Shown: positions 1 through 42,200, counted from the stretch's first letter. The stretch: DNA of 64,000 nucleotides from Progne subis subis (GCA_022316685.1 JAKJHU010000109.1:992001-1056000); one strand, 5' to 3'. Notes: a model not told the origin generated them from the letters alone. Made by a program: numbers and translations.

Positions 1-1200
1 TAAATTGTCCATTTAGATATTTGAGTTGCTGGACTTGGTTAGCTTTTGCTGTAAAGCAGCACTTTTTGGCATCTGATGTGAAAATCATGTGGCAGAATAA
101 ATTTAAGAGGTGATCCTGTGCCAAGACTGTGGCAAAGTTGAGGAGCCTTTTTGATCAATCTGCCTTTTGCTTTCTTATGGAGAGACATAGCAATGCAGAA
201 CGAATCGCTGACATGCTGAAGATCACTGCTGATTCTTGGAGAAACAATCCAATGGCCATAATTGCTGGGGGGAGGTGGGGGAATGTTTGGGAGCTTTTTT
301 ACCCTCTAAACCACTTCAGGATGGGAAGGAAGAAACTGCATTCGTGCTCACTATCTTGTGATTCCTGGGATGGGAATTCCATTCTGGAGCATCCCAAATC
401 CATGTGTGCTTGGGGCTCCTGGGCTGGCAGGACTAGTTGCTCCAGTGTGGCAGCTCCTGCCAGCTTCTCCAGGGCATCAGGTCTTCAGAGAACCATAGCA
501 CACACTTTAGCAGCGAATTTGCCCTGAAACATTTTGCTTCATTGATTTTTAAATCCCGCTCCTTGCGACCCAGAAAAAAATCCGGAGGTATGGAAAAACA
601 GCAGGTCTCAGTCTGGTCCCTGAGGCATCCTGGTGCCGTGTAAGGGGCAAGAACAAGATGTCTTGCCTTGGTTCTGAGAAATCATTATAATAATAAAATT
701 ATTCAGAGCTCATGAGCTATTGCCTAATGTTGCTTGGGTCCAAGCAGGGGTGTGGGTGAGGCAGCCAGAAATCTGTCGTGGTGAGAGGATGCCATCCAGG
801 GCTGGTGGTACCTGACTGGTCTTTGAAGTTTAGGTGTGGTTTGAACAACTGGAAGGACACGACCTTTGGGGAGCACCGTGACATCTGGCGGTTCCAGTGC
901 GCCGCTCCGTCCCCACATTGTCTCTTCTGCTGTTGCTGCGCCTCGTGGTGTTGGGAGCGTGGCCCGGGGGGATCTGGCAGCTCAAGGACGGCCACAGGCG
1001 GGGGCCACGGTCTCCCAGGCTGCTGTCGGCTCCGCAGTCGTAAATTAAGACTTTTCTTTCTCTTTGTAAGGCAATTTCATTGGCTCAGGACAGGATCTGG
1101 CAAGGAGTACCGGCATCTGAAGGCATAACCCTGCTTTCTGTTGTTTTCTTCTTTTTAAAGGCTTTAACCCTTCGTGGAAACAGTGCAGGGGAACCGCGCA
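1..1200. other. Upstream intergenic DNA, no gene recognised
   Basis: Ordinary mixed-composition DNA with only short open frames (up to about 130 codons) that resemble no protein I know. Synteny knowledge from human places ISL2 on the 5' side of ETFA, but no LIM-homeodomain sequence is visible here, so this is probably the intergenic spacer. No promoter, repeat or RNA gene could be supported. Confidence 0.5.
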
Positions 1201-1459
1201 AAGGCGGCCGGAGGAGGCTGGCGCTGGTATCAGGTCAGTTTGGGCCGGAAGGGGTCCGGTCCCCTCGAGGTGCTCCGCGGGGGCTGGACGGCTCCCTGCG
1301 GCAGCAGCATCCTCGCTTTCGCCCACCGGTACGGCCCGGCCCAACCGTACGGGGCGGGCGGACACAGGCAGCCGGGAAGGGGGTCAGAGCCGGCCGTGTG
1401 GGGGGACAGAGGTGCGGGGGAACGCAGCCGGCAGCGCTGGTGTCAGCAGGTAGCAGGAC

Positions 1460-2100
1460 AGCCGGCCGTGCGGGGCTCAGCGGGCAGTGCGGGGCTCAGC
1501 GGGCCGTGCGGGGCTCAGCGGGCCGTGCGGGGCTCAGCGGGCCGTGCGGAGCTCAGCGGGCAGTGCGGGGTTCAGCGGGCCGTGCGGGGTTCAGCCGGCC
1601 GCGCGGGGCTCAGCGGGCAGTGCGGGGCTCAGCGGGCAGTGCGGGACTCAGCGGGGCTCAGCGGGCAGTGCGGGGCTCAGCGGGGCTCAGCGGGCAGTGC
1701 GGGGTTCCGCCGGCCGTGCGGGGCTCAGCGGGCAGTGCGGGACTCAGCGGGGTTCAGCGGGCAGTGCGGGGCTCAGCGGGCAGTGCGGGGCTCAGCGGAG
1801 CTCAGCGGGCAGTGCGGGGTTCCGCCGGCCGTGCGGGGCTCAGCGGGCAGTGCGGGACTCAGCGGGGTTCAGCGGGCAGTGCGGGGCTCAGCGGGCAGTG
1901 CGGGGCTCAGCGGAGCTCAGCGGGCAGTGCGGGGTTCCGCCGGCCGTGCGGGGCTCAGCGGAGCTCAGCGGGCAGTGCGGGGTTCCGCCGGCCGTGCGGG
2001 GCTCAGCGGGCAGTGCGGGGCTCAGCGGGCAGTGCGGGGCTCAGCCGGGCTCAGCGGAGCTCAGCGGGCCGTGCGGGGCTCAGCCGACCGTGCGGGGCTC
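1460..2100. repeat. 19-bp GC-rich minisatellite upstream of ETFA
   Basis: Tandem copies of a 19-base unit (CGGGCAGTGCGGGGCTCAG and variants such as CGGGCCGTGCGGGGCTCAG) fill this stretch. There are shorter inserted units of about 10 bases and a TTCCGCCGGCCG variant that recurs as part of a longer higher-order block. Because 19 is not a multiple of 3 and the unit has no stop, all + strand frames stay open, giving spurious proteins of 250 to 450 residues. Runs of three or four G recur every 9-10 bases, so the strand could form G-quadruplexes. Array length is likely polymorphic. Confidence 0.93.
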
Positions 2101-2139
2101 TGCTCTCCGCGCTCCCCTTTCCGCCCCGCGCCGCCGCTG

Positions 2140-2241
2140 CCGCGCATTGGCCGGGCGGTCGGTCCAATGGGGCGGCGGGGCGGGGCGGGGCGGGCCCGGC
2201 CGTAGTCTCGCGAGAGCGGCGCGGTGCGGGCCGGCGGAACC
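2140..2241 (+). promoter_or_regulatory. ETFA: ETFA core promoter and 5' UTR
   Basis: Directly upstream of the start codon are an inverted CCAAT box (ATTGG, 2146-2150), a direct CCAAT box (2164-2168), a run of GC boxes of the Sp1 type (about 2169-2195) and a perfect TCTCGCGAGA palindrome at 2206-2215. No TATA box is seen. TCTCGCGAGA is the known CGCG element bound by BANP (earlier linked to ZBTB33) at CpG-island housekeeping promoters. It sits only 26 bases before the ATG, so transcription probably starts within or just around it and the 5' UTR is short. The exact start site is not determined from sequence. Confidence 0.75.
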
Positions 2242-31621
<29,380 letters not shown>

Positions 31622-31645
<24 letters not shown>

Positions 31646-31690
31646 GTGGGGTCGGTCACTGTGATGTTGGGATGGTTATTTTTTGGTTTT
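31622..31690 (+). terminator. ETFA: ETFA poly(A) signal and downstream element
   Basis: A canonical AATAAA at 31622-31627, 38 bases after the stop codon. It is followed by a G/T-rich stretch (about 31645-31700, with TTTTTTGG and TTGTTGGGG) of the kind that binds CstF. Cleavage is expected near 31640-31650. Confidence 0.85.
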
Positions 31691-31784
31691 GTTGGGGGTT
31701 TTTGGTGGTCAGTTGCAAGGCACAGGGAGTGGTGGGGTGGAAGAAAGCAAGACGGGGAAGGCAGGTAAGAGAAAGAGGCAAGAG

Positions 31785-32272
31785 GCTGTATGTATTTGTC
31801 AGTGTTTATTCCCATCTCCACCCCCCTCCCAGCCATGCTCAGCCCTGGGCAGGGTCAGGCTGGGGGTCCAACTGGGGAGCCAGGCTGGGCCCAAGCTGTC
31901 CAGCAGCTCTGTCCTGCCCCCAGGCACTATGGGGCTGTGCCGGCCCTGGACTGGTGGCAGTTCCGTGGTGGTCCCGGCACAGTCTGTCTGTCCTTCCAGG
32001 CACTGGGGGTCCATACTGGCCTAAGACTGCTGGAAGGTCCATTGTTCCCAGATGGCCACCGTAGGTCCCGGCTGTCCCAGGGCTGGTGGCAGGGCAGGTA
32101 GGTCATGTGCCACAGACACCGGTGAGCAGAGGCAACGCTGGCCTCACCCTGGGCTGGTGGCCATTGCGGGAGATGCCACAGGTCGTCTTCAGCACTTTCT
32201 CACCTGTGGCAGCCCCGTGGGCCAGCGGGGTGAGCGTGTCTCCACGGGAGTCCCCGTTCCCCCAGGCTGGCC
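31785..32272 (-). other. TMEM266: TMEM266 3' UTR
   Basis: From the TAG stop to an AATAAA on the - strand (TTTATT at 31805-31810) and its expected cleavage point about 20 bases further on. The UTR is short (about 490 bases) and GC-rich. Longer transcripts cannot be excluded. Confidence 0.7.
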
Positions 32273-33767
32273 CTACGCCTCAGGAACCCTGCCCAGCCGT
32301 GGCTCTGGGGGCCCCAGCGCCCCATACTTCTCCTCGATCATTGGGGCACCCTGGGGGCAGTCGAGGAGCGGCTTGAGCTGGAAGACATCAAGACTCTCCT
32401 GGTTCCTGCGGTTGTAGACGCTGAGCCGGCGGCCCAGGGCGGGGCTGGCCCCCACGGAGCCGGCCGGGCTGGGCAGTTTCAGGTTGACGGGATCCAGCCC
32501 CTTCTGCGCCAAGCAGGCCTCTTCCGACAGCGACGAGAGCAGCTCCTGTACCACGGCGTGGGCCGCGCGCTGCCGGGCGCCTCCCGCCCGGGCCGGCTCC
32601 TCGCAGGCCGCGCTGCAGTCCGGGGACGAGCCCAGGGTCTGGCTGCTCTCGCTGCAGCCCCGCGTGCCCGAGCTGACGGTGGAGCGCGAGGCGCTGCCCG
32701 ACGTGAGGCTGGCGGAGGTCCCGGTGCTGCCCAGGCGCAGCGGCACCTCCACCGTGAACAGCTCCGAGGAGATGTTGGGCCGGTGCACGTCGATGGCCGC
32801 CGTGGTCACCACGCAGATGGCGGCCTCGGGGACGCCGCTGTCTGCAGGGACAGAGCACAGAGGCGCCTGAGAGCCCGTGCGGGGATGGGCTGCAGAGGGG
32901 TATGGAGAGCTAGAGCGAGGTCGTGTGGAACACTGTACACAGAGCCATCTGAAATGCACACACACTGTAGTACACAGAACCCCTTTAATCCATCTACAGA
33001 TGTATATTAATATATATATACAGTAACACAGCTCTTTTCTCTCTCACCGACTCTCTGGTTATAGGGGGAGCAGAGGTAGAGCAGTACCCAGATATGACAC
33101 ACACTGTATGCTCATATATGTGCGTGCATGTGTCAGTCACTCCCAAACACCAACACCTGGAGGTCTGGTCATACACCTAAAGGGGTGTTTATGTGTCCAT
33201 AAGGAGCTGCATCTATCCTCCTTTCTGCCTGCATGTGCACAAGGACAGGCAACAGGGACCTACAGGCCCTCCCTTGAATACCTGGAATTAGTTAAAGCTA
33301 CAACAGCATGCAACCCAACCCCCTTCAAGTTGTACTGTTTTTTCTCTGTGTGTGTACCCATAGGGATAGACAAACACACACATTTATACCTACACATGAT
33401 GATATGACCCCCATTCTCTTGAGACAGTCTTTAAATTATGCACACATGCCTTTTATGTATGTCCTGCTATTTACACTAATACCCAATACCTGTATATACT
33501 GAGCACGCACACATTTATTACATACAATACACAGGTGTATGGATGCAGGCTCTCACCCTTCTCCCCACCCCATTTTATATAGAGATGATCTTTATATAGA
33601 GATGAGGAATTATGTCTGTGTGAGCCCCATATAGAATACATTGTACACAGACCTTCTGTTATACACACACAAGATGTGGTGCCCCTTGAAAGAAAGACAG
33701 TTATCCACCAGTAAATAAAATATATACAACCCCTCCACCTTTCTATAGAAATGTATACATATTTCTC

Positions 33768-33809
<42 letters not shown>

Positions 33810-34400
33810 GGCTAGATCTGTGTGTAAGAGATGGTATCTATACATGAACCTATTCCTTTGTATTTACATATTTATTAACATGTCTTCAGACTACATGGGG
33901 ATCCATATATGATACAGTACACATACATATCCTATATAGACTACTAATGCAATCCTCCCCTTTAAATACATAGAATTATTACCTGTAAATAGAACACACC
34001 TGTGCTCTCACATGCAGGTCTACTAACGTTCATCTATAAATACAGACTTCTCACTCTGTGTGTATGGCTGGGGACCATAGTTACAGGGATATACAGAATA
34101 TATTTTACCTCTACATGAGCACCCCCTCCCTCTTATAGTCTTTTTATGTATATGTATCTACGTAAAGATATATATGTACACACACACACACATTTACATG
34201 TATCTTTTTACAGCTTTCCAAGTATATTACGGGGAGTTATAGAGCACTATATAATTCTGCATACCTCTCTTTATACATGTGCAGACATACACATCTAGCG
34301 GTGACTCTACAGTCTCTCTCCCCCCTCCCCAATTTTATATATACCTAATCTTTATATATAGCTTTAAAAAATATATGTGTGAATGTATATAGGTATATAG

Positions 34401-34443
<43 letters not shown>

Positions 34444-37400
34444 TGTGCGCACACCCCATATATACCTATACATTAGTCCACTAGACCTATACATCTATAT
34501 GTACATTTTCCTAAATACATGTGTGTATGTGTGTGTATACACACACACACGAGTGCACAGATATATAAAAATATATCTATGTACTATCTATAGGACAGAG
34601 TTGTTCTTCCCATTTAAAAATATAATTGTTACTCTTTAAACAGAATGTATACAATTACATGTATACTTGCCTTTGTGTATGAATATTTATGTCTTATGAT
34701 GTGTATGTATAAATCTGGACCGAATATACAGAGATCTATATAAAACACATGTATCAAAATATAAGATAGATATATAATACATGTAGAACACTATAGCTAA
34801 ACATGATACCCCCAACCTTTATGTGTTTAAAATTATATACATACACCTTTTTATAGACAGCAAAGTTTATTATGGGGATGTATACACAGGGATACAAATC
34901 TATGTGTAACACAATATGCACCTACATTTGTGCACCTGCCCCAATTAAAATCTGTATAATCTATACATGCATAGATTTCTCCATACAGATATGGGGAGGA
35001 TGTGTGTGTCCATAAAATATTTTACATATACATGCGCGCACACACACACACACACACGGGTATGGTCCCCCTATAATAATACATTATCCCTAGGAATATG
35101 CAGACATTCTATAGATGCACTGTTTAGTCCCCGCTTTAATTCCACACCACTGTCACTAGCACTTGCACAGCCTTACCTTTCTATAGAAATGCACAGACTC
35201 GTCACCATGTGTCCATACACAATGTATATCTCAGTGTATACATTACAACTATGCTTGCACACCCAGAGACATACTCATTATACATAATAGGGATACATGT
35301 GTATCTCGTAGCCAGTGAGATGTGGACCTACACATACACCTTGTTAGACATTGTCACAGGTATTTAGAGGGTGTCACGAGAGGAATTCTATCTGTATACA
35401 GTGCTGCACTCCTGTATATACAGGCACATGCCTATTCTACAGAATACATCACTACATCAATGCAGCCTCTCTCCCCCTCTCCCTTGTATATACACATAAT
35501 CTTTAGATTTCTCCATACAGGTATGGGCAATACGTACATACATGAGCTCCATATAGAGTATTTTATACACACACACACATATATACACTATAATACATAG
35601 CCCACCCCTTAAATATACATAATTATTTATTACTAAATTAAGAAATCCCATCTATGTGTGTATATTTATTTATAAGATACATGTACATACAAATACATAT
35701 TAAAAATACATCGGAATTTTACTTGAGAACTCATATATATCTTTATTGCTAGCTATATAATTGGAGTTAATACCAAGGGACGTGTGTGTGTGTGTGTGTG
35801 TATATACACACACACACACATCTATAACTAAATAGGATATGCCTGTATATACCTCCTCATTGTATACACACATACACACAGAGTCTCTCTCACACAACCA
35901 TTCTGTAGACATACAGGCAATACATGTATGGATGAAGAGTCCCCTATAAAATACAGCATACATATGGACCTCTGATACATGTAACACACAATATTCCCTT
36001 TAAATACAGTCTGCTCTCCTTAAATAGAACACACCTGCACACATGTATACATACATACATACATATATATACACACATCTATAAATCTGTGTGTACATGG
36101 GGACTGCAGATCTAAGGACATACGTACATAATACATTATCCAGAGCACCAATGATACATATTATACATATAAAATTATATTACACCCCCCTTTAATGTCT
36201 CTCAATGTGTATTATGTGGATATACAGCTATAAACAGTACCATATACCTATGTATATAGCTATCTCTACACATACTATAAAATACATAGGTATATACAGA
36301 GTATCCCCCCAATGTTATATATGCATGTACCCATATAGATGGTAGAATAGGTGTGTATATCTGCCCCATACATGGGATATAATGTATATATCTCTAATGC
36401 TTACACACACACACACACACACGTATCTTTGTAGACACGTGGAATGTACATACAGGGATATACATATGAAGCACATCATTGCTCTGTGTGAACAGAGACA
36501 CCCCCACACCCCTACATTATGTATGTATGTAGATGTACAGACATGGTCCCTCACACCTTTCCCTTTTTACACACCCCACACCTGCATACATCTTTATATA
36601 TATATAGCCCTGTAGAGTTTGGGGATGTATAGAGAGGGATAGACACTAATAAAATCAATGCTTTATACCTCTATGTGCATGTGTGTACATTTTTAAATAG
36701 GTCTCTGTATAATTCATGTGTCTATGGATATATAGGCGCTCTCTCTCTCTCACACATATATACATATTTTATATACCCATATATACATAGCTTTATATAA
36801 AGACATCCATATTTATAGAGGGAATGTCTCTATGCATATATCTATGTTTTCCCTTCATAATATATCTACATATGTATGCATATTCTGTATATAAGACAGT
36901 TTATATATACACTCATGTCCTTCCTAATGTATAAATCATATATGTATTTAAACAGGCTCTCACATACCTACCCACATATATCTCTCCCTATATCTATATA
37001 TGTATCTTTACATATATTTATACATATATAAAATACCAATGTAGCACATAGATCTTTACCTGTCTGCATATATACACATAAACTGCCTCATTTATACATA
37101 CAAAGATATAGGATAAGCCTATATATAAATTTTCATGTACCTATATAATAGAAAAACAAGTATGTATTTCATATGTAAAATATACACATAACATGCATAA
37201 AATAGATAAAAAATATGTATATGCAGACAGTAATATATAAATTTCTAAAATGTATATGTTATAATTATGTTTTAAAATAAAATCTACACACACACTTCCC
37301 CCCATCTGTATGTATCTATGTGGGGAATTTGTATATAGGGATATAATTTATAATATAATACCTATACATGAAACACAGAGATAGATCCATGTTATACGTC

Positions 37401-39174
37401 ATACATATGATACATACTAAAAAGATGTATATAGCCATTCACACCTCCTTGATTTATATTACCTAAGAAATATAAAATATGAGTACAGTTTCTCTCACAC
37501 ATATCTATAAATACGTATCTATCCTCATATATATGGGACAGACATATATATACACACATATATGCCACACTTAAAGTATCTTTATACAGATTACACTGTA
37601 TACATACATAGTCATATCTAAAGTATATGGCTGTAGATACAGAATACATTACAGCTATATATGCACACACACACACACACACACGTATTTTGTAATGCGT
37701 ATCAAATATAAATCTGCAGACACAAACACGTACCAATGCCTTTACAGAAGTTTAAATATGCAGGATACATTGTAGGCATATTCACCTGCACATAGCTATG
37801 AACAGATACACAGAAGCCCTCTTCAGCCCACGTACAGAAACTATACAATGTACATACGCAATCCACTAGAGTCACCCGATGGTTTGGGTTGGGAGGCACC
37901 TCCAGCCCATCCAGTGCCACCCCTGCCACGGCAGGGACACCTTCCACCATCCCACGGTGCTCACCCTGTCCAGCCTGGCCGTGGGCACTGCCAGGGAGCC
38001 AGGGGCAGCCACGGCTGTGCCAGGGCCTGGTCCCTCGGCGCTCCCAGCCTGGCCCAAGGGGAGAGCAGCTCCAGCCCTGGCAGCTCCAGGGCCTCCTCTG
38101 GACTCGCCGTAGCAGCTCCATGTCCTGTCCTGGTGATCCTGATCCTGGCTCCTGCTCCACGTCCTGTCCTGCTGATCCTGATCCTGCTCCTGCTCCTGTT
38201 GGGCCGGAGCTGGGGCAGCTTTGCAGGAGGAGCTCACAGGAGCGGGGCAGGCAAGCTCCAGGTCCTTGTCCTCAGGGCTGCTCTTGATCCCCTGGTCCCC
38301 AGCTGGGGCCTGTGCTGGGAAGCACTGGACACAGGGCCAGGACCTTCTCCTTAGCCCTGCTGAATGGCAGGAGGAGTCGGGAGCCCCCTCTCCAGCCTGC
38401 CTGGATCCCACTGGATGCCAGCTGCGTTTGCAACCAGACACTCACACTCCCTTCTGTTTAGTATTTTTCTAGCTTCAGCTACATATAAATTTATCTCCAC
38501 ACGTGTGGATGTATATACAGGATTAAAGATATACATTATACAGATATACATATTTTCATTCCTGTAATATATACACATACATTTCTATAATATATACACA
38601 CACATATTCTGACCATCTCTCCTTTCACCCTCTTTTACACATTTTATATATTTAATATATGCATTCTTATAAAGTATCTCATTATGTACAGAGACACAGC
38701 ATTTCACAAATTATATTTACATAAAGATACATCTATATGCATACACAAAACCAATATACCTTTATATGTGTATAAATCTGCTCACATAATACGCATATGG
38801 GGATGTGTGTATGTTTGGAGAGACATACATGACGTACTATATACATACATGTACAAACACACGTATGTTTACCTACATCTTTATGTATGTGTACCTGGGT
38901 TTGTGTATATATGTGGTATATAGAGAATACACTATAGATTTATACATATATACATATTTTATATAAATTAGCCACATCCTTATAGAAATATATCTATATA
39001 TACCTATATTTCATTATGTATGCATACTATATATAGGGTTAAAGTATGTAGTACATTTTAAAAATATATATATACACACACACACATAAATGCATATATT
39101 TGTTTATACACCCCCCCCATGTATATTCTATGTACATGTATATGCAGACACACACACTTTTTTTCCTATAAGCC

Positions 39175-39207
<33 letters not shown>

Positions 39208-42200
39208 GGGGATTTATATGTGGAGATATAAATTTACAACACATTATATTTCAGCACACACACTTTTTTAGTATATATATATATATAATGTTATACACAT
39301 AAGGGGGGTGTGCACAGTGCAATCTGCCAGAGGCCGCCTTGCTCAGCCTCCCCTGGCCCCGCTGTGCTGGCAGCCAGAGCATGGCCAGCCCTGGCTGGGC
39401 TGTGTAGGGGCTGTGCAGAGCCCCAGCATGGACAGAGCCCCCAGTGCTGCCCAGCAGGGTGTGCAGAGCCCCCAGCATGGACAGAGCCCCCAGTGCTGCC
39501 CAGCAGGGTGTGCAGAGCCCCCAGCATGGACAGAGCCCCCAGTGCTGCCCAGCAGGGTGTGCAGAGCCCCCAGCATGGACAGAGCCCCCAGTGCTGCCCA
39601 GCAGGGTGTGCAGAGCCCCAAGCACAGGCAGAGCCCCCAGTGCTGCCCAGCAGGGTGTGCAGAGCCCCAAGCACAGGCAGAGCCCCCAGTGGTGCCCAGC
39701 AGGGTGTGCAGAGCCCCCAGCATGGACAGAGCCCCCAGTGCTGCCCAGCAGGGTGTGCAGAGCCCCCAGCATGGACAGAGCCCCCAGTGCTGCCCAGCAG
39801 GGTGTGCAGAGCCCCCAGCATGGACAGAGCCCCCAGTGCTGCCCAGCAGGGTGTGCAGAGCCCCAAGCACGGGCAGAGCCCCCAGTGCTGCCCAGCAGGG
39901 TGTGCAGAGCCCCCAGCATGGACAGAGCCCCCAGTGCTGCCCAGCAGGGTGTGCAGAGCCCCAAGCACGGGCAGAGCCCCCAGTGCCAGCAGGACACCTG
40001 CCAGGAACATCTATTTGAAAGCTGCCCTCAGGTCAGGGCCCAGCCGCTGAGGTTTCCAACCACTCAGTTTAACCTTTCTGAAAGGCTCCCAGCATGGTGC
40101 TGGGCTAAGCTGTCTCCCCACTCCTTTTCTCTTCATTTATTTTGTCCCTACTGTTCATTCTCAAATGTTTGAACTGCTCTGTGAGCTGGACAGCCCAGCT
40201 ACAGGGAATTAACCCCTCCCAGATCTCCAAACTATCCTGAGTGCCATCAGCAAAAACAAACTTGGGGCCCTTCAACTTCCAGAGAATGACTATTGGCACA
40301 CACTTCCATGGACCAAACCAGAAGACTGTGGTGGGTTTCATGTCGAGAACAGATCTACACCACTGCTCAGTCTCACCCGGTTTACAGCACACAATGCAAT
40401 GCAAAGATACTGCTCACGTTTGTGTTTTCAAGCAACACTCACCACTGCTGGGCTCGTTGTAGTATCGACTGATGTAATTATTCATGTCATCCTCTGAAAG
40501 AACAGAAAGGCAGCCCTCAGAAGACCATTTATTTCATTAAACGGCTGAATCCCACCCTGTGGAAGGCTTTCCTCTCCCTGCATGCCCAGGGCCACTGCTC
40601 TGGATTTTGAGGTGACAAGCCTGAATGCATTACACCCCATCCACGCTGTGGCTGCAGCCAACACAGGGACTGGACTATCCTTTGTCACAGTCCAGCCTGG
40701 GAATGAGGCACTTTGGGCTCCAAAGCACAGGTGCTCTGTGATCTTTCCAGAGGCTGATGTGGGGCTGGCCATTTCCCCTTGCTCTGTAGAGACAAACACA
40801 ACACTGGCATTTCTCTGGTCAGCAGGGCCCTCCCCTCCCAGCCAGGGCACACAAATAAACCTGGGATTTATCCTGACAGGCTGAACCCAGGGCACCTGCA
40901 CAGACAGACCCACTGCTGCTGCACACTGACATCCCCAGGTCACCTCCTTTCCCACAGGAGAAACGGAGGCACCATGTATGATTTTAATGTGTAATTCCCC
41001 ACCTTCTAAGATGTCTATTCCATTTTTAGATGAATGAAGAGTTATTTTGGTGTACATAACATGCATATAAATATAAATCATAATGTTAACATTACACTGT
41101 TTGTTGGCTTTAAACCTACTATAAAGTTTTACTTAAGCAAGGGTGTAGTACTAAACTTGTAATATATGCACGAGAGCTACACCTGAACTTCAGCAAGTTA
41201 AAAATGAAGATGTGACCACAGAAGGGAAAGCAGCATCTCTATTGCATCCAGCAATATTTCAGATGCTGCAGATGACAGGGATTTACTGTTATCTCACAGA
41301 AAAGCAGAACATTTTAATGTTGTGGGAAAAAAATAAACTTCTCTTGTTCTGAGAGGAAGGCAAACATTGCTGCTAAGAAACAGTATTGGCAGGCCCAGAC
41401 AACATCAGGCTTCCAAAGCAACCTGACCTGCCCAATTTGTGGTATATCTGTGCTCTAAAAGCATTCTCTCCTTTTAAGTGCTCTTTTTGATACCATGTTT
41501 CAGAAACCCATGCTCATCCCTTTGAGCCAGATTTCCTTCGTCCCCTGGGTCTCTGTGGCTACAGTCCTGCCTCATCGCAGCACATTGCGGTTTGCAGGTG
41601 AAAGAAACAGATGTTTTCCAGAGAACACTTTCCTCACACAACAACACCCAAACCACCAAGCACTCTGTACCTGAAATAGCTGCACTCATAAGAAGGCAAT
41701 CTAACCTGACACTGAAAGGCAGCGTAGTTGTTTTCCTGGTTTCATTGGATCTTAAAAGCTTTTTCGGCCCTTGTTGATCTTTAAATGCCTGCAGTCAGAG
41801 GTGTGCTTTGTGCTAATGTCTGAGTTTAAAAGAGGCCTCAGAGTAGCTCAAGGCGATGCCGCTGAATTAGGAGTACATTGCAAGGCTTTTCAGCTATCTG
41901 CTACTAAAATACACTTCATTTCAGTCATGCATGATTGATACTCTCAGTGCCACCACACGTGCCCGCCGCCCCAGCCGCACAGACACAGGTTCTGGTTCAG
42001 AGAATGCCCGTGTAACTCTGGTTCAGCATCTTGGAGCCCAATTCTAAGCAGACAAATGAGGAAAACAGCACAGCACTTTGGCTGGATGAGGGTCACCTCC
42101 CTGTCACCTGACAAAAGCCACCAACGGGGGCCTTGGGTGCTCCCAGTACAGCCTCTAAATGCCAAAACACTTTGCATCAAAGACAGGACACGCGGAAGTT

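Larger units (their letters stand above)
32980..39300. repeat. Degenerate AT/CA-rich tandem array, about 6 kb
   Basis: The sequence is dominated by TATATA, ACACAC and CATACA words, but it also shows recurring longer blocks. A C-rich block plus TATATA plus ATCTTTATA recurs at about 33548, 34310 and 35465. AGATTTCTCCATACAG occurs at both 34973 and 35505. CCCCTTTAAATACA-like blocks recur near 32980, 33954, 35606 and 35997, and AGAATACATT-like blocks near 33630, 34090 and 37640. This suggests an old tandem or nested repeat degraded by mutation, not a simple microsatellite. Perfect TG or CA tracts are embedded. No coding potential is seen. Confidence 0.75.
32842..40442 (-). other. TMEM266: TMEM266 last intron (7.6 kb)
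   Basis: Almost all of this intron is repetitive: an AT/CA-rich degenerate array (about 33.0-39.3 kb), a GC-rich CR1-like insert within it (37.87-38.46 kb) and a 49-bp minisatellite (39.41-39.99 kb). Each has its own entry. Splice sites are consensus (donor GTGAGT). Confidence 0.9.

Noticed and set aside
1..1200. Possible ISL2 exon upstream of ETFA
   Set aside because: Expected from human gene order, but no LIM or homeodomain coding sequence is visible; ISL2 is probably outside the window.
32388..33010. Frames of 156, 128 and 150 codons overlapping the TMEM266 last exon
   Set aside because: Shadows of the GC-rich coding exon in other frames; the conserved TMEM266 frame explains the region.
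39251..40172. Six open frames of 175-248 codons on both strands
   Set aside because: They are the six-frame products of a stop-free 49-bp minisatellite.
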